A DNA stretch of 64,000 nt, from contig JBAMJV010007487.1 of NCBI GenBank assembly GCA_037951105.1, positions 124,001 to 188,000 of the forward strand. The letters run 5' to 3'. The stretch is from Echinarachnius parma. Lineage: Eukaryota > Echinodermata > Echinoidea > Clypeasteroida > Echinarachniidae. Made by a program: the position numbers and the translations under genes. Positions 35,010 to 46,674 of this stretch are shown here, piece by piece (the first letter of the stretch is position 1; the number at the start of each line of letters is the position of its first letter). The notes beneath the pieces were generated by a model, which made no database searches, was not told the DNA's origin, and was given only the letters and a program-made list of their open reading frames with translations.

Positions 35010-36761
35010 TGTAGCACCCATGTGGAACCCCTCCATGGTTGCTAATGTGTTCATTAATTGCTTTATAAGTTAGGAGTATTTATATTAATATGTTTGTGAT
35101 ATTGGGAATAAGTTTTGTTGTAATACACTTTAAATGTATCCTACAGAGCCTATGATGGGAATCGGTACAGGAAATGGACAAGGGATTTATTTGGCTCTTA
35201 ATTTAATAAATTGTAACTCCTAGTTTTATGTCTTTAAGCCGCTATTAAGGAGTGTTTGGATTACTTTAATGACCCAAGGAGCTAGGCTTTGTAGGTTATT
35301 GGATAAAGGATAATTAAGCTTTTCATTTAGCACTTGGGTTTATTGTTAATTAGGGATTAAGATACTATTATGGAGAAAGCCTGGCTTGGTGCTTTATGTT
35401 TATATTGGTGTTTATTAACAGCTTGCCCTGGGGAAATTATGCAGGAGGCATAGTTTATTTGACTTTTGATTTAGGCTGAAAGAGGGTCCCCTTTGTCTTT
35501 AAAATTATGTTTGATAATATACTTGTTAGGTTGCATAAGCATTTCCTGTAGGGGCGGGGCTTATACATTACACCTCCCAAAAGTAGCTTTGGCCAATAGT
35601 AATTAGTTTAGGTCACCTCTTTCTAGTAATAAAATATTTAGTCCAATCATGTGATAATAAGGAACCCTTCCCCCCTATGATGTACAGGAATATCATTTCC
35701 ATAGGGCCATGTAGTTAAGGATCCATATAAAAGAGAATGTAATAGGTAATTAATGATGAGTCACACGAACAGCAAAGGAATAGAAAGGTAGTCGTAATCA
35801 GGAGCAGTTAGCTCTCATCCCACCCAAGTTTCCCGTCATCTACCATCCTCATCAAACTAATTACTAACCAAGAAATATCGACAACTTATTTGGACACTTC
35901 TTTGAACCATCGGAAACTAGATTGAAAGGAGAACTTTACGCCGAGAATAATATATTGGAAGCTACAAATTCAAGGAGTGAACTTTAGCCCAAGAAGCAAA
36001 CCATTATTGCTCGTGGCTCACTGGATCATTTTAGCAACAAACTAGTTGCCACTTTTGTGCCAAGGAGTCCCAGGCCATTCCCGCATTTTCCCGTCCAGAA
36101 GGTGCCCAGCCAGTAACCAGCCCCGTCCCGACGTCGAGCCCGAAGTCGCCCACGTCCTCGAGCCGTCGCACCATCCCAGCCCATCAGGAAGCGCATCCGA
36201 AACCGACATAACAGTATAGCTAAGTGGCCACCATTTACTAATTTCATTTTCCCTAACATATCCCTTCCCTTCCCCCTATGACCTTGATATAAGCATTTAG
36301 TAGTAAGTTAAGTAGGTATTGTTTTGATCCTTACCGTTAAGGAACGTTTGGCAATAATATTTATTGCAACTAGTATTTAAGTCTGTAAATTATATAAGTT
36401 TGTGTTAGTTGAAATTGATTGAGATGGGATTTGTAATCCCAACATGCATCTTTGTAAATAATAATTAACATTGGCATTCCACTGAAATATTATGCTTTAT
36501 TCGATCGCTTTATTATTGTTGTTGGTGGCGTTTGTAAAGGTGAGTCAGGCTGGTGAGATGGTGGTTGTGGTGGTCTATGTATGAGTTGATGTGACCAGTT
36601 GGCATTGAACCTTAGTGTATTAGCTATCGAAAAGAACGGACCAATAAAACACTCCACCTCCGTTTACATGGAACCTACATTTCATGTAGATGCGAGGCGG
36701 ATGTCCTAACCCCCAATTATTAGGATTACATAATATCTCTCTATTTGGGTGGTGGGTTGCA
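35010..36761 (+). repeat. Right LTR (1752 bp)
   Basis: It has the same length as the left LTR and no difference was seen by eye. Its TATA box is at 35726 and its candidate AATAAA signal is at 36643, where transcripts would be processed. Confidence 0.92.
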
Positions 36762-37086
36762 ATAACAACAACAATACCGTAATCATAATGCTAGATCTTA
36801 AATAGTTTGTAATATTCTTTTCCCCTCTTTTCCCCCTCCCCCCCCCCTTCACATTCCATCAGCTCACTATGAAAGGGGTATAAATCTCACAGTTTGAGGG
36901 TAAACATGACACGATTCATGAACAGTTCAAGGCATACAAGAGTAAAACAACAAAACAATGAAGTTAGTGACTTTATAGGATTATCCTAGATTATTCGACA
37001 GGACTGAATTTTAAAAGCAGACAATTTATAAATAGATTGAACATGAAATAGCGTGTGAATGTAACTAGTGTGCATAAATCCATAGA
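36762..37086. other. No recognisable gene
   Basis: Begins with the ATAA target duplication and an AAC-rich stretch. Otherwise AT-rich and featureless. Confidence 0.4.
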
Positions 37087-37200
37087 GCCCTTGAATCCAA
37101 CACTCACGGACAAAACTTGGGGTTTCCCCCTTCGCATATTTTTTCCAAAGAAAACAGCTTTAATGTTTGTATTTGTATTCATCACTTGATTGCACATTAA
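37087..37200 (+). repeat. Dispersed repeat shared with 21189-21311
   Basis: Same order of words as the earlier copy (AACACTCAC, TTGGGGTTTCC, TTTCCAAAGAAAACAGC, TTGCACATTAAA). Here no TTAA element follows it. Confidence 0.6.
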
Positions 37201-37562
37201 ATACCGTCAAGCGTCAGGATGCTTTACCGCGGATCCCCATTTTGAACCTGTTTGCGCGCACTAGATAACATTGAGCAAGTGTGTATTGTACAAAACGTAA
37301 GTTATCACCATCAGCCGTATTATTAATTTAACAAAATCATTGCATGTCATTACAGTGATGAAAAATGAAAATAAATATCCACATAAACAATCCTAGAAAT
37401 TAACCTTTTTGCATTGTGGCCCAGTCGGCCAATTATACCCCTTTCATAATGCGCTGATTTTCATCGGATGGGTCCGGACGCATCCGATGAAACGGCCACT
37501 ATGAATGGTACAGAGGAGAAATAACAGGGGAAATAGCCGATAAAAAGAAGAGAAATAGGCGA

Positions 37563-37594
37563 TGAAATTCTCCTGCTCCAGAGCAGGAGAAATT
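37563..37594. other. Small palindrome
   Basis: TTCTCCTGCTC and GAGCAGGAGAA flank a CA loop. A single hairpin in non-coding sequence; it lacks a terminal T-run and has no known role. Confidence 0.6.
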
Positions 37595-37699
37595 CTCTTT
37601 ATATCGGTGTGACTCCAATGAAACGTTGTGTTTGAATGGGTTCGGGAGAAAAACACCGATGAAAATGGTCAAAGGTCATTATTTTGTCCCGTCCACTGT

Positions 37700-38185
37700 A
37701 GCGCCCAGCTAGCAAGCTGGGCATATCACATCAAAGCCACAACAAAGAAAGCAAACTCCACCAGTGCTTTTTCTTCAAAGAAACATCAGAATGTCCAAGA
37801 AAGACGAAGGCCCTCTGCTACATGACCCTTGTGCGTCCTATCCTGGAGTATGCCTGCCCGGTATGGGATCCCCACACCCAGGACAACATCCACAGACTGG
37901 AAATGGTGCAGCATCGCTACGCCCGGTTCGTCACTGGAGACTATCATCGAACTACTGTAGCTGCGTCACAGCCATGCTTAGACAGCTCCAGTGGCCTTCC
38001 CTACAGGAACGCAGAGCGCAACTCAAAATGTGCATGATGTATCGCATCGTACATCTTCAAACTGACACCCTCCAGCCTCATCTACTCACGGTATTAACAT
38101 CACACCGTGGACACAACCAGAAATTCTGGATACCTTTTGCCAGGACCTTCATCTACCAGAAGTCTTTCTTTCCTGATGCTATAAG
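37700..38185 (+). pseudogene. Broken 3' part of a non-LTR reverse transcriptase ORF
   Basis: The region encodes the C-terminal part typical of Jockey/CR1-superfamily reverse transcriptases: ASWAYHIKATTKKANST, then FLQRNIR, then LVRPILEYACPVWDPHTQ, RLEMVQHR and ARFVTGDYHRTT, then MLRQLQWPSLQERR and SFFPDAISRA. These lie in different frames, so at least three frameshifts are needed to connect them. The upstream catalytic part is absent, consistent with 5' truncation at insertion. The 3' end is interrupted by a CAGGGCTAC repeat at 38186. It is unrelated in sequence to the intact element at 1235 and must come from a different subfamily. Confidence 0.85.
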
Positions 38186-38300
38186 CAGGGCTACACACTC
38201 AACTTTTTTCTCAGTGGCCTGATCGGGCCAGTAAAATAACTTATTCCCCTATTCTGGTGGCCTGAAAGAAAAATTACTGGCCCTCCACTTGCACCTTTAA
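38186..38300 (+). repeat. CAGGGCT-type dispersed repeat inserted in the RT fragment
   Basis: Starts CAGGGCTACACACTCAAC and continues with GGCCTGATCGGGCCAGTAAA, related to copies at 43688 and 51497. Its insertion breaks the reverse-transcriptase fragment. The start fits a hAT terminus. Confidence 0.45.
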
Positions 38301-39301
38301 ACAAGAGGTAGAAGGGGACTGATGATTTTTAGCTGCACATAGATTGATGTAGATTGTTTTTAACTGGAAATTTGCTTCTAGCCACCAATTGTCAGTGATC
38401 CTAAATCCTACTGTCCCAAATGAGAAATTTTAGGGCCATCAGGTTCAGTTTTTGGGCTAATAGGATTTTTACAATCTTGTCGTTAAATAATTATGATAGT
38501 CCATCGCATCTCAACTCAATCTCTAATTGGGGTCTTGTCGATGAGACTACACTGATCTTATCATCCATCAAGCCAGGCTAAGGAATGTGCTAAATAAACA
38601 GGGCAATCTTGAAGCTATTTACAGCTCAAAACCAGATCATTAGTCAACTTCACTGCATATACCCCTCGGCCTTGCCACTGGGCTGACTCATTGCTTCTAC
38701 CCCTACTTCCACCTACCATATAGGGTCCATATGGTCCCACTGTCCACCTTTCTACCAAATATGAGTATCATGGTAGGGTCCAGGCTTCCATGTAGTTCTA
38801 TCATGGACCATGGATTGTACCATGGATAGGTACCCATGTAGGTCCAGTACTAGTCCAGGGTTCATTGGTCTTCCCACCTCTCTGGTTCCACCATGAACCT
38901 AGGCTATGCATAGCTCCAATTTCCTCTACCAAGGGGCTAGTAGTACTCTATCTACTCTATATTATACAGTACAGTGAAACCACATTATAAGAAGCACATT
39001 ATACAAGGGCTAAAAACTAAAAAAGTATAAAATACATAGCACCCAGACATGTGACAATTTACTTTGTTGTATCAGGTACCTTATCATATAAGAGCTCTTT
39101 ATAAAGAGGTTCCACTGTATAACCAGGAAAACTCCCATTTCCCTGGTATAACTGCTTCCATCAGCACATATGACAAAGTTGTATAATAATTGATTTATAT
39201 AGTACCTATATTATTGATCATGAAGGTCAGGCATTAATTTCATGTAATTTGAAGGTATGATTGATTATATGTTCAACAGACACCAATTTACACTAATGAA
39301 C
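38301..39301. other. No recognisable gene
   Basis: Non-coding. A patch near 38700-38900 has many CCATGG/GGTCCA words in both orientations, and a weak ACAGTGAAACC element-end trace lies at about 38972. Confidence 0.4.
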
Positions 39302-39872
39302 TTAAAGGGATAGTTGAGTTCTGGTAAAGAGAGTACAGTTTGGGTCAAACTGAATTTTAGTAACCAAAACCTGCACCATTACATTACAAACTAATAGTAA
39401 TAACTCCACCATGCTTGAAAGGAATAAAACAATTCAAATGACTAAGTAAAAAGCATGTTATCATTCAAAAAGAGCCGTTAAACTCAAGAAGGCACTTTCT
39501 AAACACCCATCGGTTTCAACCATTTAAAATAAAATATTATGCATGTGATGTTTTGTTGAAATAGTGATTAGATAGACAGATATTCAACAACTTTTTACAA
39601 ATATCTTTTGTGAATTTTTGAAAAGAGGAAGCATTAAAAAAAATATTGTAACGGCTGGTTCAAAATTATTGAATAATTGTGGGGGCCCACAATAATTACA
39701 AATGGTTATGTTTATGGATATTTCAGCCATTTCTGAACGATTTTGATCAAATAAAGTTTATTCTGTCATTAAAATTGTATGTTCTTTCGAATTTGACACT
39801 CAGTTTTTCATTATCTCACAAAAAATTATTTTGTGTAGCGCCCTCTATACCAAAACTCAACTATCCATTTAA
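39302..39872 (+). mobile_element. TTAA-flanked inverted-repeat element, family 1, copy 2
   Basis: A 571 bp element starting TTAAAGGGATAGTTGAGTT and ending AACTCAACTATCCATTTAA. Shares TTTTAGTAACCAAAACCTGC, ATCATTCAAAAAGAG and GATCAAATAAAGTTTATTCT with the other family members. Confidence 0.75.
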
Positions 39873-41229
39873 TATCTTTAATTTTGGAGGAAAATAACAA
39901 GAAATTATAACAAATTCACAGAAATATTGAATGGAGGAAGAGTTGGTGAGGGGGAACATAATAAATGATTGTGATGTAATATGTTAGGGTGATATGCACC
40001 ATAAGTATGATAGAATAGAATCCTCCATTTTGAAGACTACAGCATGATCATATGAATGGTAACTGCCTAACTGGGTTGACAGTGGGGAGATACAATCTAA
40101 GATCTTCTGATAACAAACAGGCTCCAGGTTGATTCACAGTTCATATTTATTCATGCATGCATAAATTAATGAATGAAAAGTCCCCTATCAGTCCCTGATC
40201 AGTGGCATCGTGTGGTCGGACTAATTAGGGGGGGGGGGGGGGGGCACACCTTATATATTTCTTTATTTTTACACAGACTTCCCCCTTCTTTTGTTTTTTT
40301 TTGTGCAAATTACTGGGGGGGGGGGGGGGGGGGGGCACAGTCCCCTTGTACCCCCACACCATAGCTATGCCACTGTCTCTGATCATTATGCAGCAGATTT
40401 ATTAATCTGTTTGCTTACTTCTAGCTTTGAAATAGTCTGATAACATCATGATTTGTCTAGATAATGTAAATGATGAAATGAGATTAGTCTAGCTTTTACT
40501 TCGCAGCAAAGGAGAAAACCAACAAAAAGGAGATTGTTAAAGAGTACAATTACTTATAACCAAATTCAAATGATAGGAATTAGTTCTTTCAGAATCGGGG
40601 CAACAGTTTAGTCTAGGATTACTTCAGACCCAGGGGGAAAAAAAACCTACTAAAATGAGAATTTCAGTAAGTAGAAGAACTTCAAATTACAAGTATTTTC
40701 ACAACAGTTAAATTCAGAAAGCTACATTATTAACAGTGATTTTGTGACAGAAAGATTAACAACTGCCTTCAAATCCAAGTAATAAATGATGTAGCTTCAT
40801 CCCTGGCTGCTTTGCCTACATACAACCTCCATGTCGTAAGCCGTTACTCTTTATCTCTATTGTTATCCTCAATTACACATGATTCTTAGCTCCACCGCCC
40901 AACCTGAGTGAATTACCCCCAATCCACCTCCCCCTATTGTAACCAGTCTGGGTGCTTACCCCCATGATCAAAATAACCGTCCATTCAAAAATTGTGTTCA
41001 TATGCAAACCTCCCCTACTCCCCCCCCCCCCACCCCCACCACTCCAAGACATTCCCTACAGTATGATATAGTTCTAACCCTATTTTTTTTACTATCCTCC
41101 TCAGAATGAACAAGTGCACTCTGGAAAAAAAGATGAATCGAGAGACTGTCCCATCCACTTGCACAGACAGACAGACAAATGTACAATACACCAAACATAG
41201 ACATGCATGTATACATGACAGAATAGAAA
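39873..41229. other. No recognisable gene
   Basis: Two G-runs at 40228 and 40315 are both followed by GGGGGCACA, suggesting a local duplication. A C-run lies at 41020. Nothing else is supported. Confidence 0.4.
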
Positions 41230-41440
41230 CGATGAGTAAGTTGAGTGAATCTAAATGCTAATATCCAAAATGCTAAAACAGATCAACAAACAAACAAACA
41301 AACAAGTATTCATACCCATTGAAAATGAGAAACAGAAATGATGGCAAAGCTGAGTGAATCTAAATGTGGATACCTAAAAGGCTAAAACAGAAAGACAAAC
41401 AAACAAACGTCACACAAATTAACACCAATATCAATTCTAA
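41230..41440 (+). repeat. Diverged 109 bp tandem duplication
   Basis: Two copies share GTGAATCTAAATG, GGCTAAAACAGA and an (AAAC)n run. They start near 41230 and 41339. Confidence 0.7.
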
Positions 41441-41789
41441 ACCGGGAAACGATGCGTAAGGTTAAGAGTTGTAAATGAGGCAGCATGTTTGAGCGTAACA
41501 GTACAGAAGCTATTGGATGTGATTAGTAGGAGGAGGGATTGCGGGCTGTCAATCAACGGACTACAATAGGGCAGTGAATGACATAGGACTGTTGGAATGC
41601 GTGGTAGCTTGCTACATGGGTGTGTGGGTACCCATTGGTCCACACCCATGTGGTCTCATTCTATCAGGTCACGAGCAGAATCACAATTTAGGGGCTTTGA
41701 ATTATGATTAGGGATTATGATAAGGGTTTATTGTTTGGAATAGGATTCGGGTTCTATGTTTTAGGGTTGAGGTCCAGTTCGGATATGGG

Positions 41790-42135
41790 GAAATGGGGAA
41801 ATGGAAGTTTCAGGTTTTATGTTGTAGACTAAATGAGACGTAGACCAAATGGGTTTAGACCAAGCAAACATAAACCATGTGGCAGTTAGCTGCCTGCTGT
41901 GCCTCTCTGCCAGGTATACAATCAACAATGGACAATCAATGCAACGCACACTGTGGACTAGTACTATCGGTAATAAATGGTGTACACAAATTGTGTGCTT
42001 GTACCTATATAATATACAGAGTAATGGTGCTACTGTTGATGTACTACTTGAGGGTTTACGGCTTTTGGTCTACATCCATTTGGTCTACATCCATTTGGTC
42101 TATGTCTCATTTGGTCCCAAACTTCAATTTCCCAA
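41790..42135. repeat. Inverted-repeat element with GACCAAATGG arms
   Basis: The left arm has GAAATGGAAGTTT, then AGACTAAATGAGACGTAG, then ACCAAATGGG. The right arm reads CATTTGGTCTATGTCTCATT, TGGTCCCAAACTTCAATTTC. The two arms are clear complements with a few changes. TTAGGGTT-like words beyond both arms may extend the repeat. No coding capacity is seen. Confidence 0.55.
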
Positions 42136-42339
42136 ACTTGACCCCTCTCAACCCTAACCCCAAACCTTACCATCGCCCTTAGACCCTAACTACGAACCTT
42201 AAACATAATCGCTAAGCCTGTAAATACAAATATCGCTAGTATATATAATCGGAGCAGACCAAATAGGTGTAGGCCAGGGCTATGAGGCTACTCGGAATGA
42301 GTGAGTTGCATACCTCAATGGTTGGGTTGTATACCCTCT

Positions 42340-42960
42340 GGTTGTACCTAGCTGTGAAGTGGCATGCAGACATGACAAAAATGACACCAATATGAAAGGG
42401 AAGAAACACAGAAACGGTACACAGTAGTGGTGGCATAAAGCACACCAATCACAGATATAATGCTCCAGGTATACATATAGCCCAGCATGAAATGGTAGAC
42501 CAGAGTGATGCCAAAGTAAAGCACACAAATCATAGAGCTAGTGCATTTGGCCCAGCATGAAATGGGAGACCAAAATGGTGATATAAAGCACACCAAGCTT
42601 ACAGAGCTCCGGTCGTTAGTTTGGGCTAGCCGTGAAGTGGCACTCGGACTTGCCAGACTTGATAAAAACGGCACCAGAAATGAAAGCGATCCAATATGTT
42701 TGCTCTTTTTGCATAGCGTTCTTACTTGAGATTGGCAAGCTAGGCAGATTATCTTTGAGACTTTTGGAGACTTCTTGCTAGATAGACAAATATGTGTGTT
42801 AATGTACCTAGTCCTGGTCTAGTCTGGTAGACCCATAGTCTGATTTGTATCATAATTGATTAACATGGCACCACAAATGAAAGTCGTCAAACAGGTTTGC
42901 TCTGTTTGCTTTGCTTTCTGACTTGACGCAGGAGCCTGTGAGACTGAGATGGCTGTAAGA
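42340..42960 (+). repeat. Degenerate tandem repeats (~80 bp period)
   Basis: Units share AAAGCACACCAATCA, CCCAGCATGAAATGG and AGACCA near 42430-42600. More diverged copies of GGCACCA-AAATGAAAG and TTTGCTCT-TTTGC extend to about 42920. Confidence 0.6.
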
Positions 42961-43386
42961 CATACTGGCATCTTGTTGTCAAATAGACAATCTTGCAGTG
43001 CTTCCTAAAGATCAAATAAACCTTCAAATTAAATGTTCTGCTGCATGCATGTTACTTACCTAAAAGTTAATTAGACAAGCAAAGTTTTAACTTTATTTGA
43101 ATCAAAATGTACTATTTCCTTCATTCACATAACTTTGAAAGAAATATTATGAAGAGGAAATTCTACCAAATTAAAGACAATAATACTGATCAAAACAACC
43201 ATTATCAATTCATGCCTCATTTGCTACTAAATGATTCTTTAACTAATTGTATAAATTAATGAAAAATATAGTAACATTGACATGAAGTCAGCTCTGCAGG
43301 GGATGGCATGTCGTGTCAATTAGATGCGGATGAAATATTTTCTAACAAAGCATGAAATTAAATAAAAGAAATAACAGTGTTGGGAA

Positions 43387-43692
43387 CTAATTCTCCCAAT
43401 TCTTTGGCATCATACCCCCTGCTAATCTATCCGATTCATAATCCAACATCACCAATTGTCCACACAAGCTCTTGCCCTCCCCCAAACCCATCAAAAACAC
43501 AAAAATCAATCGGCCATTGATTTGTTGATCACAGAGTTTGGCGTCTAAAATCAATAGCAAACAATCGTCAGTGTACGGAGTGTCAATAATGTGACTGTAT
43601 GTGCCTGTGTCATTGACATGTATGGAACCCTCATTACCCTCTGCATTTCTTAGTCTAAATCTAGTTGTATCTACAATACAGTCCATGCAGGG
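43387..43692 (-). CDS. Unrecognised open reading frame, possible exon
   Basis: I do not recognise this product. Starting at the ATG at 43690-43692, the minus strand encodes about 101 residues beginning MDCIVDTTRFRLRNAEG and ending GGMMPKNWEN before a TAG stop. The composition looks protein-like: it is balanced, includes the segment SHIIDTPYTDDCLLLI and is not low-complexity. Upstream it runs directly into a dispersed CAGGGCTC repeat at 43688, which may have cut off the rest of the gene. It could be a terminal exon, a retroelement fragment, or chance. No splice acceptor is convincing. Confidence 0.3.
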   Translation of the reverse strand, partial: PCMDCIVDTTRFRLRNAEGNEGSIHVNDTGTYSHIIDTPYTDDCLLLILDAKLCDQQINGRLIFVFLMGLGEGKSLCGQLVMLDYESDRLAGGMMPKNWEN

Positions 43693-43830
43693 CTCGCAAT
43701 TAGCACTGGTCCTCTGGTCCCGGGCCACCAGAAATTAACCAAATGAATGCTTAATTTTACTGGCTCAAATGGGCAACCAAATATGACAGACATTTGAATG
43801 TTTTTCTCTGATTGGGGCTTCCAGATGTAC
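43688..43830 (+). repeat. CAGGGCTC dispersed repeat, best-preserved end
   Basis: Starts CAGGGCTCGCAATTAGCAC and continues GGTCCCGGGCCACCAG. The CAGGG start is typical of hAT termini. The other end was not found. Confidence 0.45.
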
Positions 43831-44072
43831 GTTTTGGGCCACTTTCATTTGCTAAATTGATATTTTCCTTGCCCAGCTGTGCAACAAAGAACTTGTTTTT
43901 ATTTTTAGCATTGATTCATGCCCGAGGGATTTTGAACTAGCTAAAGTGATGATTTTGAATGTGTTTTTAAAAGTCAACAATTTCTACAGTCCTGTATACA
44001 TGTACAATATGTGTTACCATCCATTGGAGATGATTAGATTTTGTCATAACACACAGTATAGAGTACAGAAGC

Positions 44073-44449
44073 CATGACGTCATAAAAACACTTTTTTAGA
44101 ATTTTCAAATTTGGACTTCATTTTCAGAAAGAGCATAACAAATAATGTCCAAATACTGAAAATCAAAGGAATAGGTTACTTATTGGCTGAGATATGCCCA
44201 TCTGAATTAATTTTACTTCAATGGGCAATCAGTGTTATAGTGCACTGGTTCATAAATTTATGAACCAGTGCACTATAACACTGATTGCCCATTGACAAAA
44301 AAATAATTTGGATGGGCATATCTCAGCCAATACGTAACCTATTCCTTTGATTTTCGGTATTTGGACATTATTTGTTATGCTCTTTCTGAAAATGAAGTCC
44401 AAATTTGAAAATTCTAAAAAAAATGTTTATGTCATCATTTATGACATCA
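44073..44449. mobile_element. Near-perfect zero-spacer palindrome (~188 bp arms)
   Basis: The centre is CATAAATTTATG at 44251-44262. The left arm from ATGACGTCATAAAAACAC inward is repeated inverted on the right out to about 44449, with only scattered changes. Shared arm words include TTTCAGAAAGAGCATAACAA and GCACTGGTTCATAAATTT. It has no coding capacity. It may be a fold-back element or the fused ends of a deleted transposon. Confidence 0.85.
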
Positions 44450-44783
44450 CACTTCCCCACTCTATTCACTGACTTCAACCAAATCAATCAAGAATATATT
44501 TGACACAGTCCTGGATTCATAACATTCATTGCACTCACTTCCATTTAAAACTATGTGTTCATGTATTTTGGTTTATAATGCATTTTAGACCCTAGTCTAA
44601 GTATTTTGGGACCTATCCCAAATGGGTTAACTTCATGCCATTGTTTGGTTTGTACTTACTAAGTACTGGCCACTCATCTATTATTTCAATTACTTGGTAA
44701 GATATCATCAGTTTGGTCAATGACCCTCAGACATTCTCAGAAATCATTAACAACTTAACAAACCCCTCATCAATTGGTCTTTA

Positions 44784-45269
44784 AGGCCCGGTCACATATC
44801 ACTGGATAGCATAAATGGAGGCACGACGAATAGACAATTTGCGAAATCAAATTATCCGGTGGTAAAAGTCGTCTCCATTGCTTCATGCACAAAACTTTCC
44901 ACCGGATAGAACAGGCATGTGAGTGAGGTAAGAAAAAAAAAGAGGAAAGTCGCAGCGTAATTCAACAAATGTGCGGGAAGTGCACATGCGGCTGGGGTCC
45001 AGGCCTTGAGGTTTATGTATTCTCCACACATTTTTCATAATTCTTTTTTTTTTTTTTACATTAAAAACAAAACGCGGAATTCCGCGTTTTTTAATTTCAA
45101 AAACGTGGAATTCCGCGGAAACGCGGAAGTCTCACATGCCTGATAGAACAACGTACATCGACTGACAAGGAACGGACAAGACACGCATACGAACGGACAC
45201 AAACGGATTGAAAATGTTGCTCTCTGTCGGGCATCCATTTACGCAATCCGGTGATATGTGACCGGGCCT
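44784..45269. mobile_element. Harbinger-like inverted-repeat element with a nested insertion
   Basis: The ends are AGGCCCGGTCACATATCAC and its exact complement. Inverted similarity extends about 50 bp. It is flanked by TTA duplications (44781-44783 and 45270-45272), as expected for PIF/Harbinger. Without the nested insertion and its extra 8 bp, the element would be about 249 bp. Confidence 0.82.
44913..45141. mobile_element. Nested hAT-like element
   Basis: A 229 bp element with ends AGGCATGTGAG and CTCACATGCCT, flanked by an 8 bp duplication GATAGAAC (44905-44912 and 45142-45149). An 8 bp duplication is the hAT signature. Its right half carries palindromic words ACGCGGAATTCCGCGT and ATTCCGCGGAA. 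It inserted after the surrounding Harbinger-like element. Confidence 0.85.
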
Positions 45270-45272
45270 TTA

Positions 45273-46547
45273 GCAATCATTACCCAGTACTAGGTGTTAG
45301 GCAATGTGGCTTACCAAAGGGATTAGGGCATAATGGTCATTAGCTAGTAAACACAATAGATTAGATTGGCACAAATAGATGATCAGGATTGGTTTGCACC
45401 CATACTGGGTTGATTGTTAACTTGGCAGTGTTAGCCCACTGTGGCTGTCAATGGGACTTGGCCCTAGTCCAGGACTAAACTTGGTCAGGACTATATTATG
45501 ATACCAATGACTAACACTAAATGGAACGCACAATCCTAAAGTCCATTTTTGTCAGGAAAAAAATTAAATCAGAAGAAAAAATAATCCAATAGTGAAAATG
45601 AATGGCTGGCTGGTGGTCCTGAGCATGCTTCAGGGGAGATATACAGTATGGAGAATGCATTTCATACACAATACAATCATCTCAAACAAATTGCTTCTTT
45701 TTTTTCAGAACATTTTCCTTTAGAAAAAAAAAAACATTAACCACTCATAAACCCAGAAAAAAATATGATTAAATAGACTGGCAATATTTGTGGTTTAATC
45801 CTTCCCCTCATTCATTTGGACCTAATCCTAATCCTAATCCTTCTGTTGCCTTTCTACACAGTGCATGCACACAGACAGAAAGAGAGGGGACCTAAACCAA
45901 GATTATATAGGCCAGTATACATAATTGCTTGCACAATAGTTTTAAACGACTAGTTTTAATATTTCTGAACTTATTATTCTCTTCTTTGCACGTTCCCCAT
46001 CTTATCAGTGCTTTTATGCCATCGTTCACACCGCATTGTTTACATGATGCCACTTATAAGTGTTTGTAGTTCAGAGGTCAAAGATCACCAATGTTTATAA
46101 ACCATAACATCCCATATCAGCAGGCTGTAAAATAAGTGTTACTCTACTTGAGTTGAAAGCCAAACAAAATTCCCATTGAAATGCTGAAATTTAACCCATT
46201 TCTATTCTTTTAATTTGTACATGTTAAAATATTGATGCATTTGCAATCATAAAAGAACTCATAACTCAATCAACACAACTTGAGAAGGGTGCTAAGGTTC
46301 TGTGAAAAAGAGGACTAAAACTAAAACTTTGCGAGTCAAGTGTTCTGGAAGAAAGACACATCTGAAAGTTCCTCACATTTCTACATTTACATGAATACTT
46401 GTTGTTCACATTTAATAAAGCCTTTTCCTTGACCCTGTACTGCAGATCAAGATTAGTAAAGACTTTTCACATTGTTTGACCCATGAACGATATTTGGGTG
46501 GTCCAAAACAAAAGAAAACATTACAAACTCAGAAATTCTGCTATGTA
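45273..46547. other. No recognisable gene
   Basis: AT-rich, non-coding by eye. A CCTAATCCTAATCC run lies near 45820. Confidence 0.4.
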
Positions 46548-46575
46548 CAGTGAAACCTGTCTATAAAGAGCACAC
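46546..46575 (+). repeat. Isolated transposon-end-like sequence
   Basis: ACAGTGAAACCTGTCTATAA then AGAGCACAC matches the end sequence found at 24780 (ACAGTCAAACCTGTCTATAG). No complementary end is clear. Confidence 0.4.
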
Positions 46576-46674
46576 ACACGGAAGACAGAAAAGTGGTGTT
46601 TATGACCAGGTCTTTGTATACAGATTAATTTACATGTCCAACAGTCAAGATTATGGTCTTTATTGACATATTTT

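Larger units (their letters stand above)
30323..36761 (+). mobile_element. Non-autonomous LTR retrotransposon carrying a Y-box/cold-shock gene
   Basis: A complete 6439 bp element with two 1752 bp LTRs (30323-32074, 35010-36761), both beginning TGTAGCACCC and ending GGGTTGCA, and a 4-5 bp target duplication. Upstream of the right LTR is the sequence AATTTCGGGGACGAAATTT and then GGAGGGAGGG, a gypsy-style polypurine tract. The 2.9 kb interior has no Gag or Pol domains. Its only substantial sense ORF is at 32514-33404. The LTRs look identical by eye, so the insertion is young. Reverse transcriptase and integrase must come from another element. The primer-binding site could not be identified with confidence. 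Confidence 0.88.

Noticed and set aside
41690..42190. Interstitial telomere repeat
   Set aside because: TTAGGGTT words occur but are scattered and imperfect, and they fit the arms of a local inverted repeat better.
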